Below are positions 6,501-11,864 of a stretch of DNA of 13,064 nucleotides, piece after piece. The translations under genes and the position numbers were made by a program. Below the pieces are notes generated by a model. The model was not told where the DNA came from and searched no databases. It was given only the letters and a program-made list of their open reading frames with translations. Position 1 is the first letter of the stretch. Each line of letters opens with the position of its first letter. The stretch is from CAVRZY01 sp963725415 (GTDB lineage: Bacteria; Acidobacteriota; Terriglobia; Bryobacterales; Bryobacteraceae). The stretch is taken from NCBI GenBank assembly GCA_963725415.1, contig CAVRZY010000309.1:1-13064 (forward strand), read 5' to 3'.

Positions 6501-7132
6501 CGTTCCTCTCGACCGGCGCCTGGTCCGACGAATCCGAGAGTTTCAAGCGCACGGGCAGCGGCAACATCGTGATCACGGGCGTGGTCAATGAGCAGTACCG
6601 CGAGTACACGTTCTACGCGAAGAGCGGCAACCTGACTTCGGACTGGGCCGAGCCCAAGTGCGCCGCGGCGACGGACGGCGACTCGGCGGTGATCGACCAG
6701 ATCATGGACGCGGTCGCCGCGCAGATCAACTTGATGGGCCTGACCTCCAAGACCGAGGCCGGCGCGCCGGTGGCCGTGGCCGCCGCGGTGCAGATCCCGC
6801 CGCTCTTCGACGAGGTCAACACGCCGGGCATCAAGGTCTTCCCGGACACCGAGACGGGCGAGCCCAGCCACAGCGAGCTCAACGAGATCCGCTACCGCGT
6901 CAACGTGGCCTTTTGCCAGCGGTCGAAGACCGAGGCGCAGCAGGCCGAGCAGCTCCGGGTCCGCGAGAAGCTCCGCGACCAGTTCCTCGGCAAGCGGCTG
7001 GTCGGGATGACCGACCACTACTGCGAAAAAGAAACGGAATCGGGCGTGCTCGATTTGGATGCGCTGTGGGAGCGCTTCCAGCACGTCAGCGTGATCACCT
7101 TTGAGTTCGTGGCGCTTCGGGCGCGCGGGTAG
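3521..7132 (+). CDS. beta-helix adhesin/tail-spike-like protein fused to a C-terminal tail terminator-like domain
   Basis: The product has 1203 residues, starts with ATG and has a good ribosome binding site (GGGGAGG, ~7 nt upstream). Residues ~1-230 form a beta-rich N-terminal region. From ~235 (GTGKTYATVAAAN...AGDLLQV) to ~680 the sequence reads like a right-handed parallel beta-helix of the pectate-lyase/tail-spike kind. It is rich in Gly, Asn, Ser and Thr and ends with the common closing pattern DFVDYAGGDYRI ... TDIRGGLRT. Residues ~680-950 are further beta-rich modules. A Gly/Pro linker (~955-970) leads to a Fn3-like segment (TPGDGQVTLAV ... YREYTFYAKS, ~968-1047). Residues ~1055-1203 (VIDQIMDAVAAQINLMGLTS ... 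FQHVSVITFEFVALRARG) resemble siphovirus tail terminator proteins. This is exactly the gene order slot before the tail tube gene. No independent terminator gene is present, so a true fusion is likely. Codon third positions look less GC-rich before ~5450 than after ~5900. Confidence 0.75.
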   Translation: MALKPPVIEPLVGVVPELASLLHSVFDWRTGYHVITQPAGYFARTGVSKSSDGRVECLVRNARSFRLPEEALDGKNLTVWIDGVLQREWNGKTFDWHEEGARGTWRRGTGAGRGIVWMGNRLLPASKIEVTWDGDPGEGDPARFIILEHHGEMPEQTKEVERPTDDGLYIMKDTVRVAKLDFSALLKTPAFKENGLLDNVFALEAVADVPALFLEGNSVDFQLRTAELDTKANAVLTVGTGKTYATVAAANTASSAGDLLQVFATALGYNPTAVDAYTAAGVLWKFGVDVYNGHVILGMGQTITAAAAMTSNRASIKLIRLGSPGGTVTLAVRAGTVWGAGAVYYSATMNAADVGTSASEVFFCDGDAPASIGLAEQYHLEVTVAAGTYDASNYIGIYRTAAGAYGGGSASSYTTLDGWVDVAAADLYFNVYAYQPNTYTENFTLAKFNNTIGQVVNQGVAFEHKTGTGVTLTASGNSSSFTFRNFTIRTMVNSIGGLNLWQGGNGYVSDIQCIGPGTGGTGSGVFMYTSTPNYWNILVTGYNYGVCSLGTAARFITSVKNTYGFVSNGSNNGQCMFCLAAGNTTADFIAGQFVANVQHYNVSADGTAAANLTGSDNISGFDVNDFVDYAGGDYRIKASVRTTTLARFATDAGGVGLTDIRGGLRTQDAPYLYAGCYHAELVVPADLTLTDMQDGTVKVTVSNFTGGYLQLYDAAGNKRGGACSYERYVALLDRKPVNCFLVAGVPLAAMVGWTAKFTADQVLFSAASAVAGTITPTFKPAAANVKLDVGYGQGGTEFAGLGTDVGPRLSSAVIVPCDPAAPAVPKGRFSLPGGTGNVAVGAAGILVSSGAFTAAVLNITIYTPGGIPVAVLVNGETVDLVDGNNSLTDLLGDTPEANVSACGEYVMLSTLTHASLPGGSASWESTFDVVDLPDLANVIAPDTLNGDVGEGEAGGSPPGDPTWGATPTTPGDGQVTLAVVAASPTDVIYARHRPFLSTGAWSDESESFKRTGSGNIVITGVVNEQYREYTFYAKSGNLTSDWAEPKCAAATDGDSAVIDQIMDAVAAQINLMGLTSKTEAGAPVAVAAAVQIPPLFDEVNTPGIKVFPDTETGEPSHSELNEIRYRVNVAFCQRSKTEAQQAEQLRVREKLRDQFLGKRLVGMTDHYCEKETESGVLDLDALWERFQHVSVITFEFVALRARG

Positions 7133-7143
7133 GAGAGAGGACC

Positions 7144-8022
7144 ATGGCCAACAAGAGCAAGGCGCTGACCTTCGGGCACAACAGCAAGGTTTCCATCGGC
7201 GGGACGCCCTATTTCTGCGTGCAGGAGAGCCTGCACGCCACCACCGAAATGAAGGAGCCCAGCGAGGAGGGCATGATCGGCACGGACCGGCCGGGGAACG
7301 CCGGCCGGCTGCCGCACAAGATCGACGTGAAGGGCAACGTCACGGTGCGCTGTACCGTGCTGGAGCTCGAAGCCATCCTGGCGCTGTTCTTCGACCAGGC
7401 CGTCGGGGCCACCACCCCGGCCGACTCGCCGGTCGGGAAGACCTCCCCGGTGGTCATCGACCGCGCCGGCAAGGTCAAGACCTACGCGGCCTGCTGGCTC
7501 AACGCCATCGAGCTCTCCGCCCAGGAAAACGAGCCCATCGACGTGCTCCTGGAGCTGCTGGGTACCACCGAGGCGGTCACCGGCTCGGTCGGCGATGTGG
7601 TCCTGCCGGACCGGATGCGCTTCTCCGACCTGGCCGTCAGCCTGGCCAGCAACGCCTACTTCCCGAGCGGGTTCAAGTGGCGCTTCGACTACGCCCTGGA
7701 AGAGCGCTTCCTGAACAGCCTGACCCGCTCGGTCGTGCAGCAGAAGATCCCCAAGGCCGAGATCGAGCTGGCCTTGGACCGCAACGCCGACACGGTCGCG
7801 GACCTCTTCGAGCTGGCCGGCACGGACACCGAGCTGGCCAGTTGCAACCTGACCATCAACGACGGGACGCACACCATCGTGCTCGGCCACGCCAACTGCT
7901 GCGTGATCAATCCCTCGGCGGACCAGGATGCCTCCGGCGTGGAGGCCCGCAAGGACACGGTCAAGCTGCGCAGCTTCCTGAAGGCCCCGGCGACCGACAT
8001 CTTCACCGGCACCTACACGTAG
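7144..8022 (+). CDS. major tail (tube) protein
   Basis: The product has 292 residues, starts with ATG and has GGAGAGAGG upstream, 11 nt after the previous stop. It lies between the terminator-like domain and the tail assembly chaperones, the canonical place for the tail tube subunit that polymerises into hexameric rings around the tape measure. The sequence is a soluble beta-rich protein with no signal peptide or membrane segment. The N-terminal IGGTPYFCVQESLHATTEM and the internal KGNVTVRCTVLELEAILALF are consistent with the tube beta-sandwich and its helix. The C-terminal part (VEARKDTVKLRSFLKAPATD) resembles the closing strand of such domains. The family is not certain from sequence alone, so the call rests mainly on synteny and size. 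Confidence 0.7.
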   Translation: MANKSKALTFGHNSKVSIGGTPYFCVQESLHATTEMKEPSEEGMIGTDRPGNAGRLPHKIDVKGNVTVRCTVLELEAILALFFDQAVGATTPADSPVGKTSPVVIDRAGKVKTYAACWLNAIELSAQENEPIDVLLELLGTTEAVTGSVGDVVLPDRMRFSDLAVSLASNAYFPSGFKWRFDYALEERFLNSLTRSVVQQKIPKAEIELALDRNADTVADLFELAGTDTELASCNLTINDGTHTIVLGHANCCVINPSADQDASGVEARKDTVKLRSFLKAPATDIFTGTYT

Positions 8023-8040
8023 CACCCGGAGGGTTGAGCA

Positions 8041-8388
8041 ATGGCCAAGAAGCAGGGAGAACCGGCGGAAGTCGCTTTCGACTTCTCCGTCGGCGAGGTC
8101 CGCGAGGAAGAAATCAAAGCCCCGGGCGTCAAACCCTTCAAGATCAGCTTCCGGGTGCCCGGGGCGGCCGGGCGCGCGAACATCGCCCTGGCCTCGGCCA
8201 CCGGCGTCGGCCAGGAGGGCCTGGCCAGCCGCGGGGAGTCCATGGTCCAGTTCATCGCCCAGCACCTGGTCTCCTGGACGCTGCCGCAGCCGGCCGAGCT
8301 CAAGTCCATCGCCGCGATCCGTGACGCGGTGGTGCTCTTCGTGCTCTTCCGCACCATCCGGGACGCCGGCGAGCAGCGAAAAAACTGA
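8041..8388 (+). CDS. tail assembly chaperone (gpG-like), zero-frame product
   Basis: The product has 115 residues, starts with ATG and has GGAGGG about 6 nt upstream. It is mostly alpha-helical in its second half (GESMVQFIAQHLVSWTLPQP ... AIRDAVVLFVLFRTIRDA). This is usual for the short, abundant tail chaperones encoded between the tube and tape measure genes, which coat the tape measure during assembly. The gene ends in CGA AAA AAC TGA. The slippery heptamer A AAA AAC is exactly in the zero-frame register, so a fraction of ribosomes should move to -1 and continue into the overlapping frame that ends at 8774. The two-product arrangement corresponds to lambda gpG and gpGT. Confidence 0.75.
   Translation: MAKKQGEPAEVAFDFSVGEVREEEIKAPGVKPFKISFRVPGAAGRANIALASATGVGQEGLASRGESMVQFIAQHLVSWTLPQPAELKSIAAIRDAVVLFVLFRTIRDAGEQRKN
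8379..8385 (+). promoter_or_regulatory. -1 programmed frameshift slippery heptamer A AAA AAC
   Basis: The seven bases AAAAAAC lie with zero-frame codons AAA (8380-8382) and AAC (8383-8385), directly followed by the zero-frame stop TGA (8386-8388). After tandem -1 slippage both tRNAs can re-pair with AAA AAA. Translation then continues CTG ATC AGC GGG TTG TGG in the frame of the downstream open reading frame. This is the X XXY YYZ consensus with X=A, Y=A, Z=C. Confidence 0.85.
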
Positions 8389-8774
8389 TCAGCGGGTTGT
8401 GGCTGCACTGGCTGCAACCCGACGAGGAGGCCCGGGACTGTGACTTCTGCCGCGAGCACGAGCACTACAGCTTCGACAACCCCGACCCGGCGAAGGCCGG
8501 CAAGCCCATCGTCGAGCTCGGCCGGGTCCGCAAGCGCGGCCGCGGGGACAAGCCGCAGTGCGGGATCTGCCCGGCGACCGGGCGGTGGACGCCCGAGAAC
8601 CTGGCACTCTACCGGCGCTGGCGCTTCCGGGTGCTGGGGCTCGACCGGGCCCCAGCCGACGCGTGGACGGCCTGGGCCTTCTTCCACCTCGACGAAGCGG
8701 CGCGCGAGATCGAGCAGCACCGGGCTTCGCGCGCGGTCTACATGGGCATAGCGAGGGCCTTCGGCGGTGGCTGA
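8385..8774 (+). CDS. gpT-like extension of the tail assembly chaperone, reached by -1 frameshift
   Basis: This frame has no convincing start of its own. The first possible initiator is a TTG at 8397 without a ribosome binding site, and it lies inside the proposed stimulatory stem. It is in the -1 frame relative to the chaperone gene, so it is read as a fusion: 115 residues of the first chaperone plus about 129 residues (LISGLWLHWLQPDEEARDCD...), about 244 in total. The extension has two Cys pairs (CDFC and CGIC followed by P), likely a zinc-binding knuckle. The rest is helical and Trp-rich. In lambda the T domain of gpGT recruits tail tube protein onto the tape measure; the same role is expected here. 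Its stop (8772-8774) overlaps the tape measure start. Confidence 0.75.
   Translation: MISGLWLHWLQPDEEARDCDFCREHEHYSFDNPDPAKAGKPIVELGRVRKRGRGDKPQCGICPATGRWTPENLALYRRWRFRVLGLDRAPADAWTAWAFFHLDEAAREIEQHRASRAVYMGIARAFGGG
8393..8421 (+). promoter_or_regulatory. frameshift-stimulating stem-loop
   Basis: CGGGTTG (8393-8399) pairs perfectly with CAACCCG (8415-8421). The stem can extend inward through five more pairs, three of them G-U, leaving a 5-nt loop. The stem starts 7 nt after the slippery heptamer, within the range usual for -1 frameshift stimulators. Confidence 0.7.
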
Positions 8775-10215
8775 CCGAGCGGTGATGATCGCCCTGGGGA
8801 CCAAGTTGGGGCCCCAGACCGGTGCCGCCCAGCAGCAGGGCATCATCAACAAGCTGGCCAGCCAGGCGGCGAACATCTTCCCGGGCGGCAGCATCCTGGC
8901 CGGCGGCCTGGCTGGCGGGATCGCCGGCGCGATGGTCGGCCTGGCCCAGAACGCGGCGCAGGTCTTCAGGGATGCTTTCGATGTGCGCATGAAGGCGCTC
9001 GCGGAGACGCGGCGCTTCCAGGCATATTTCGGGCCGCTCACTCCGCTGGCCACCCAGTGGGCCGACAAGCTCTCGGAGGCCACCGGCTATTGCGAGCGCG
9101 AGATCGGCGCGCTCATGGGCCAGATTTTCAACATGGCCCGCGGCCTGGGCATGAGCGAAGGCGAGGCGGCCCGGCTGACCAAGCAGTTCTCCCAGCTTGC
9201 TCTGGATTTTGCGGCCTTCCAGGGGCTAAGTCCGGAAGAGACCTTCCAGGTTCTCCAGGGCGCGATTGCCGGGCACACCCGGGCGTTGACCCAGTACGGG
9301 ATTATTTTGACTCAGCAGGAAAAGGACTCCCTGGAGGCGCTCAAGAAGACCGGCGACGAGGCCGCCTATACCACGAGGATGATTGACATCCTCAGCGCAA
9401 AGATGGGGGCCATGAAGGGCGCCGCCGGCAAGGAGGGCACCGGCAAGGAGATGCGCGAATACAAGCGCGATCTCGATGAGCTCAAGGTCAGCCTGGGGGC
9501 AGTCGGGGAGTTTTTCGTCAAGGCCGCCATCGGCTGGAAGTACATCATTGAGGCGTCGGTGAAGCTCAGCCCCATAACTCTGGCCGCCAAGGCTTTCAAG
9601 GACTGGTGGGGCGCCGAGGGCAAGAACAAGGGCGGCGTCACCGAGGATGAAGCCGCGGCCAACCGGGCCAAGTGGGACCTGAACGCCCGGACCGTGGCCC
9701 AGGAGCAGCTTCGCGCCGACGCGGAGCTGGCGGCCGAGGAGAAACGCAAGGCGCAGGTCGCCTACCTCCAGGGGCTCGACGAGGAGGGCCGCAAGGAAGA
9801 GGGCAACGCGGCGCTGATCGCCGAAGCCCGGGCGAAGATAAAGGCGCTCGACGCCGCGGAGCTGGAGGGCAAGATCAAAAAGGGTGACTACGACCAGGTG
9901 CTTCACGACAAGCTCCGGAAGATCCTCCAGCTCGAAGACCAACGCATCGAAAAGGCCAAGCGGCTCGCCGAGGAGCGCGAACGCGAGAAGCAGCACCTGG
10001 TCGAGTCCTACGGGATGATGTCGGCGATGGAGCGCGCCCAGGCCCGCGAGGTCTTGAAGCGCGTGCAGGCCGGCGGCGTGGAGGCGTTCCTGGGGCTCGG
10101 CGAAAAGGGACGCAACCTGCTCAAGGAGCTCGACCCGGAGACGGCCAAGCGGCTCGCCCGCGAGGTGACCGAGCGCGAGGGCATGACCAACATCGTCGGC
10201 GCCGGGAAACGGTAG
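8767..10215 (+). CDS. tail tape measure protein (short)
   Basis: The product has 482 residues. The GTG at 8767 overlaps the end of the chaperone frame; a weak GAGGG lies about 10 nt upstream, and a GTG/ATG pair at 8782-8787 is an alternative start. Residues ~36-60 are a Gly/Ala-rich hydrophobic segment. Residues ~130-182 (AARLTKQFSQLALDFAAFQG, then SPEETFQVLQGAIAGHTRAL ... YGIILTQ) match the characteristic tape measure motif in which a selected layer is followed by a Gly-containing helix and 'fGi'. A second hydrophobic stretch is at ~245-275. The C-terminal ~190 residues are a highly charged coiled coil with many Glu, Lys and Arg. At the usual 0.15 nm per residue it predicts a tail of about 70 nm, on the short side for a siphovirus. 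It is the last phage gene in the window. Confidence 0.85.
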   Translation: MADRAVMIALGTKLGPQTGAAQQQGIINKLASQAANIFPGGSILAGGLAGGIAGAMVGLAQNAAQVFRDAFDVRMKALAETRRFQAYFGPLTPLATQWADKLSEATGYCEREIGALMGQIFNMARGLGMSEGEAARLTKQFSQLALDFAAFQGLSPEETFQVLQGAIAGHTRALTQYGIILTQQEKDSLEALKKTGDEAAYTTRMIDILSAKMGAMKGAAGKEGTGKEMREYKRDLDELKVSLGAVGEFFVKAAIGWKYIIEASVKLSPITLAAKAFKDWWGAEGKNKGGVTEDEAAANRAKWDLNARTVAQEQLRADAELAAEEKRKAQVAYLQGLDEEGRKEEGNAALIAEARAKIKALDAAELEGKIKKGDYDQVLHDKLRKILQLEDQRIEKAKRLAEEREREKQHLVESYGMMSAMERAQAREVLKRVQAGGVEAFLGLGEKGRNLLKELDPETAKRLAREVTEREGMTNIVGAGKR

Positions 10216-10238
10216 AGGAGCCAGTTTAAGCATTCTAT
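10216..10238 (+). other. junction between phage block and low-GC flank
   Basis: Right after the tape measure stop (TAG 10213-10215) the sequence AGAGGAG resembles a ribosome binding site, but no start codon or gene follows on the plus strand. Base composition drops sharply from this point, and the next coding sequence is a minus-strand bacterial housekeeping gene whose stop is at 10239-10241. The exact breakpoint must lie within roughly 10216-10240. Confidence 0.6.
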
Positions 10239-11021
10239 TTATTTTTCACGCAGGGTAACATCCCCGGCGACAATTCGGGTTGAACTTCCGTCAGCCTGGC
10301 GCAGCAACAGGGCACCATTTCCATCCACGGATTCAGCCATACCTTCAAGCATGATGTTGCCCGAGGCGACATAAACTTTTTTACCCAGTGTTACCAGCCT
10401 ATCCCGCCACTCCTGATAAATCGGTCTCCCCATCGGGCAGCGTCAGGTATAACCGTTCCATTTCAACCAGAAGATGCCGAATTATGTCCACACGTGACAC
10501 ATTTCTTCCCAGTTCATCATTGAGGCTGGTAGCCGTGGCTAAAATCTCAGGGAAATCGGAAGCTTCAGGCTAACATTGATGCCGATGCCGATAATAGCAT
10601 AGATTACCCTGTTTCCCCGTACCTCACTCTTCGTGAGAATACCGCAAACCTTTTTCCCATTGAACAGGACATCATTGGGCCATTTAATCTGTGCTTTTAA
10701 GCCGGTAACTGCCTCAATACTATAAACTACAGCCAGAGAAGCCAGCATAACAGGTAAGGCAGATAAGAGACATCCGGGTAAAGGAGAATTGACAGGGCGA
10801 TATTACCCAGCGGGTGATAGCCAGGAGCGTTTCATCCGGCCCCTGCCCTCGCTTTGCTCCCCGGCGATGATAACTGTACCCTCGGCGGCTCCCTGCTGAG
10901 CCTCCCGCCTGGCTGCCTCCATTGTTGAAGCCAGACGGGGATAATATATGACTCTTTGACCAATAAAACTGGTGCCTAAATTATCGGTAATAGAAGCTGG
11001 TGATAAATCATCTGCCGACAT
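10239..11021 (-). pseudogene. birA: biotin-protein ligase, HTH-less type, with four frameshifts
   Basis: BirA attaches biotin to the biotin carboxyl carrier subunit of acetyl-CoA carboxylase and similar enzymes. Reading the minus strand and correcting four single-base shifts gives about 260 residues that run ATG to stop. The biotin/AMP-binding motif GRGRMKRSW and the motif IKWPNDVLFNGKKVCGIL are intact, as are GIGINV and the C-terminal domain (EGMAESVDGNGALLLR ... IVAGDVTLREK). There is no N-terminal winged-helix repressor domain, so it would be a monofunctional ligase. Shifts lie near 10806-10808 (extra C), 10751 (missing base), 10557 (missing base) and 10425 (extra T). They sum to zero. Between the shifts the reading is clean, so these are either very recent mutations or sequencing errors. 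A ribosome binding site (CGGAGG) lies ~10 nt before the ATG. Confidence 0.85.
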
Positions 11022-11058
11022 TCACCGGTTACCTCCGAGTTTTACCCGCAACAGCTAG

Positions 11059-11087
11059 ATAATACCACAAAGAAAGTTAGCTATCAT
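11059..11087 (-). promoter_or_regulatory. possible promoter of birA (weak)
   Basis: On the minus strand a TATTAT at 11064-11059 could be a -10 box, about 40 nt before the birA start codon. The region 16-17 nt further upstream (TGATAG/ATGATA near 11081-11087) is a poor match to a -35 box. The position is sensible but the support is weak. Confidence 0.25.
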
Positions 11088-11507
11088 CAGAGCTGAATGG
11101 CATGGTACGACCAGTTCGTCGTCCAAGGCCAATTCACTGACGATCATTTCCTAAGATCAGCATAAAGCGGCCAGAGTGCTCCTTTCTTCCTTTTTTAGTG
11201 TAAGACCTATGACCAGGAGCAGGAAGCAGGTTACATTTTAGGACAACGACCCACTTATCCTGGAAAAGTAGGAAAGCCGAACAGAGGCTACACAATTATC
11301 CGACGATTCCATCATTTATTATTTATTCCGGTTTGCTGGTGCCGCTGGACTCTGTTGCGAAACTGAAGCAATTTTCTACTCTGCTTAATAACATGTCCGT
11401 TCACAAAAATACAATGGCCAGTACGCCCGTTGGCCTCTGCAAAGGAAACCCCGTTAGAAATTCCAGCGGCGCATTATTAACCAAAAATATTTGAAATTTC
11501 TTAGACT
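11088..11507. other. intergenic region without recognisable gene
   Basis: About 420 bases upstream of birA hold no ORF that I can support. One minus-strand open stretch (11312-11473, 53 codons plus TGA, no ATG) reads ...GRTGHCIFVNGHVIKQSRKL... and may be a decayed fragment of a gene, but I do not recognise it. A/T-rich tracts occur near 11185-11200 and 11318-11328. No tRNA, CRISPR or clear terminator is seen. Confidence 0.5.
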
Positions 11508-11579
11508 TGTCATCCTGAACTCGTTTCAGGATCTCACCTAATAGACAAAACGAGATGCTGAATCAAGTTCAGCATGACA
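11508..11579. repeat. imperfect inverted repeat made of two hairpins (REP/MITE-like)
   Basis: A 28-nt left arm (11508-11535, TGTCATCCTGAAC...ATCTC) is the imperfect inverse of a 28-nt right arm (11552-11579, GAGATGCTGAA...CATGACA), separated by 16 nt. Each arm is itself a small hairpin: CCTGAA/TTCAGG in the left arm and GCTGAA/TTCAGC in the right arm. This doublet architecture is typical of dispersed REP-like or MITE-like palindromic elements in bacterial intergenic regions. Confidence 0.75.
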
Positions 11580-11642
11580 CTGTTTGTTTTTAAGTGTTAG
11601 AGATAAATTCTCAGACTTTAGTGTGTAAGTATCTACGCCTCG

Positions 11643-11677
11643 TCCGGGACTTCGCCCGGAATCCCGCCATGGCGGGA
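11643..11677. repeat. two adjacent GC-rich palindromes
   Basis: TCCGGG (11643-11648) pairs with CCCGGA (11655-11660) around a 6-nt loop. The next bases, 11662-11677, form a perfect 16-bp palindrome (TCCCGCCATGGCGGGA). They are much richer in GC than the surrounding sequence and look like another inserted dispersed repeat unit. Confidence 0.65.
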
Positions 11678-11696
11678 CTTCGGGGCAGATCTTCCG

Positions 11697-11775
11697 TTGT
11701 AGCCGCAAACTTTAGTTTGCGTGAGGCCTCGGTTGAATGCACAGGCTTTACGCAGGCTGAAGCCTGCGGCTACAA
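11697..11775. repeat. nested inverted repeat with two perfect internal hairpins
   Basis: Outer arms TTGTAGC (11697-11703) and GCTACAA (11769-11775) enclose two perfect hairpins. CGCAAAC/GTTTGCG has a 4-nt loop (11704-11721) and CGCAGGCT/AGCCTGCG has a 2-nt loop (11751-11768). The two inner hairpins are related in sequence (CGCA...TGCG), so the element is an imperfect inverted duplication of one hairpin unit, as in REPIN-type elements. Confidence 0.8.
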
Positions 11776-11795
11776 GACACTTAACTTGATGGGAT

Positions 11796-11819
11796 ATATC
11801 GACAATCTTTTGTCGATAT
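11796..11819. repeat. perfect 10-bp hairpin
   Basis: ATATCGACAA (11796-11805) pairs perfectly with TTGTCGATAT (11810-11819) around TCTT. It sits between the repeat cluster and the 3' end of the PIG-L pseudogene. There is no T-run on either side, so a factor-independent terminator is doubtful; it may be another repeat unit. Confidence 0.6.
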
Positions 11820-11864
11820 CAGTTCCCTAAGCGCCTAACGGGGTAAAGGAGAAGCTATCTGGTA

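Noticed and set aside
5948..7084. Minus-strand open frame (378 codons) opposite the 3' part of the fusion gene
   Set aside because: It is an antisense shadow in GC-rich DNA, has no ribosome binding site, and the product is His/Arg/Gly-rich without recognisable pattern.
7018..8265. Long minus-strand open frame (415 codons) opposite the tube gene
   Set aside because: It lies antisense to a well-placed tail gene with good ribosome binding site. Long antisense frames are common in DNA with very GC-rich third positions, and the translation is low-complexity Gly/Arg/Val/Asp.
7101..8324. Plus-strand alternative frame (407 codons) over the tube gene
   Set aside because: It is a frame shadow rich in Arg/Gly/Pro/Gln that overlaps two supported genes completely and has no own start signal.
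8397..8774. Independent second chaperone gene starting at TTG 8397
   Set aside because: There is no ribosome binding site and the start would lie inside the frameshift stem-loop; the frameshift reading explains this frame better.
9226..10233. Minus-strand open frame (335 codons) opposite the tape measure gene
   Set aside because: It mirrors the charged coiled-coil codons of the tape measure gene. The plus-strand reading has clear tape measure motifs.
11796..11819. Terminator for the PIG-L gene or for the repeat region
   Set aside because: The hairpin is AT-rich in its outer part and no T-tract follows on either strand.
11594..11830. 78-codon plus-strand frame over the repeat cluster
   Set aside because: It is made almost entirely of palindromic repeat sequence, so the open frame is incidental.
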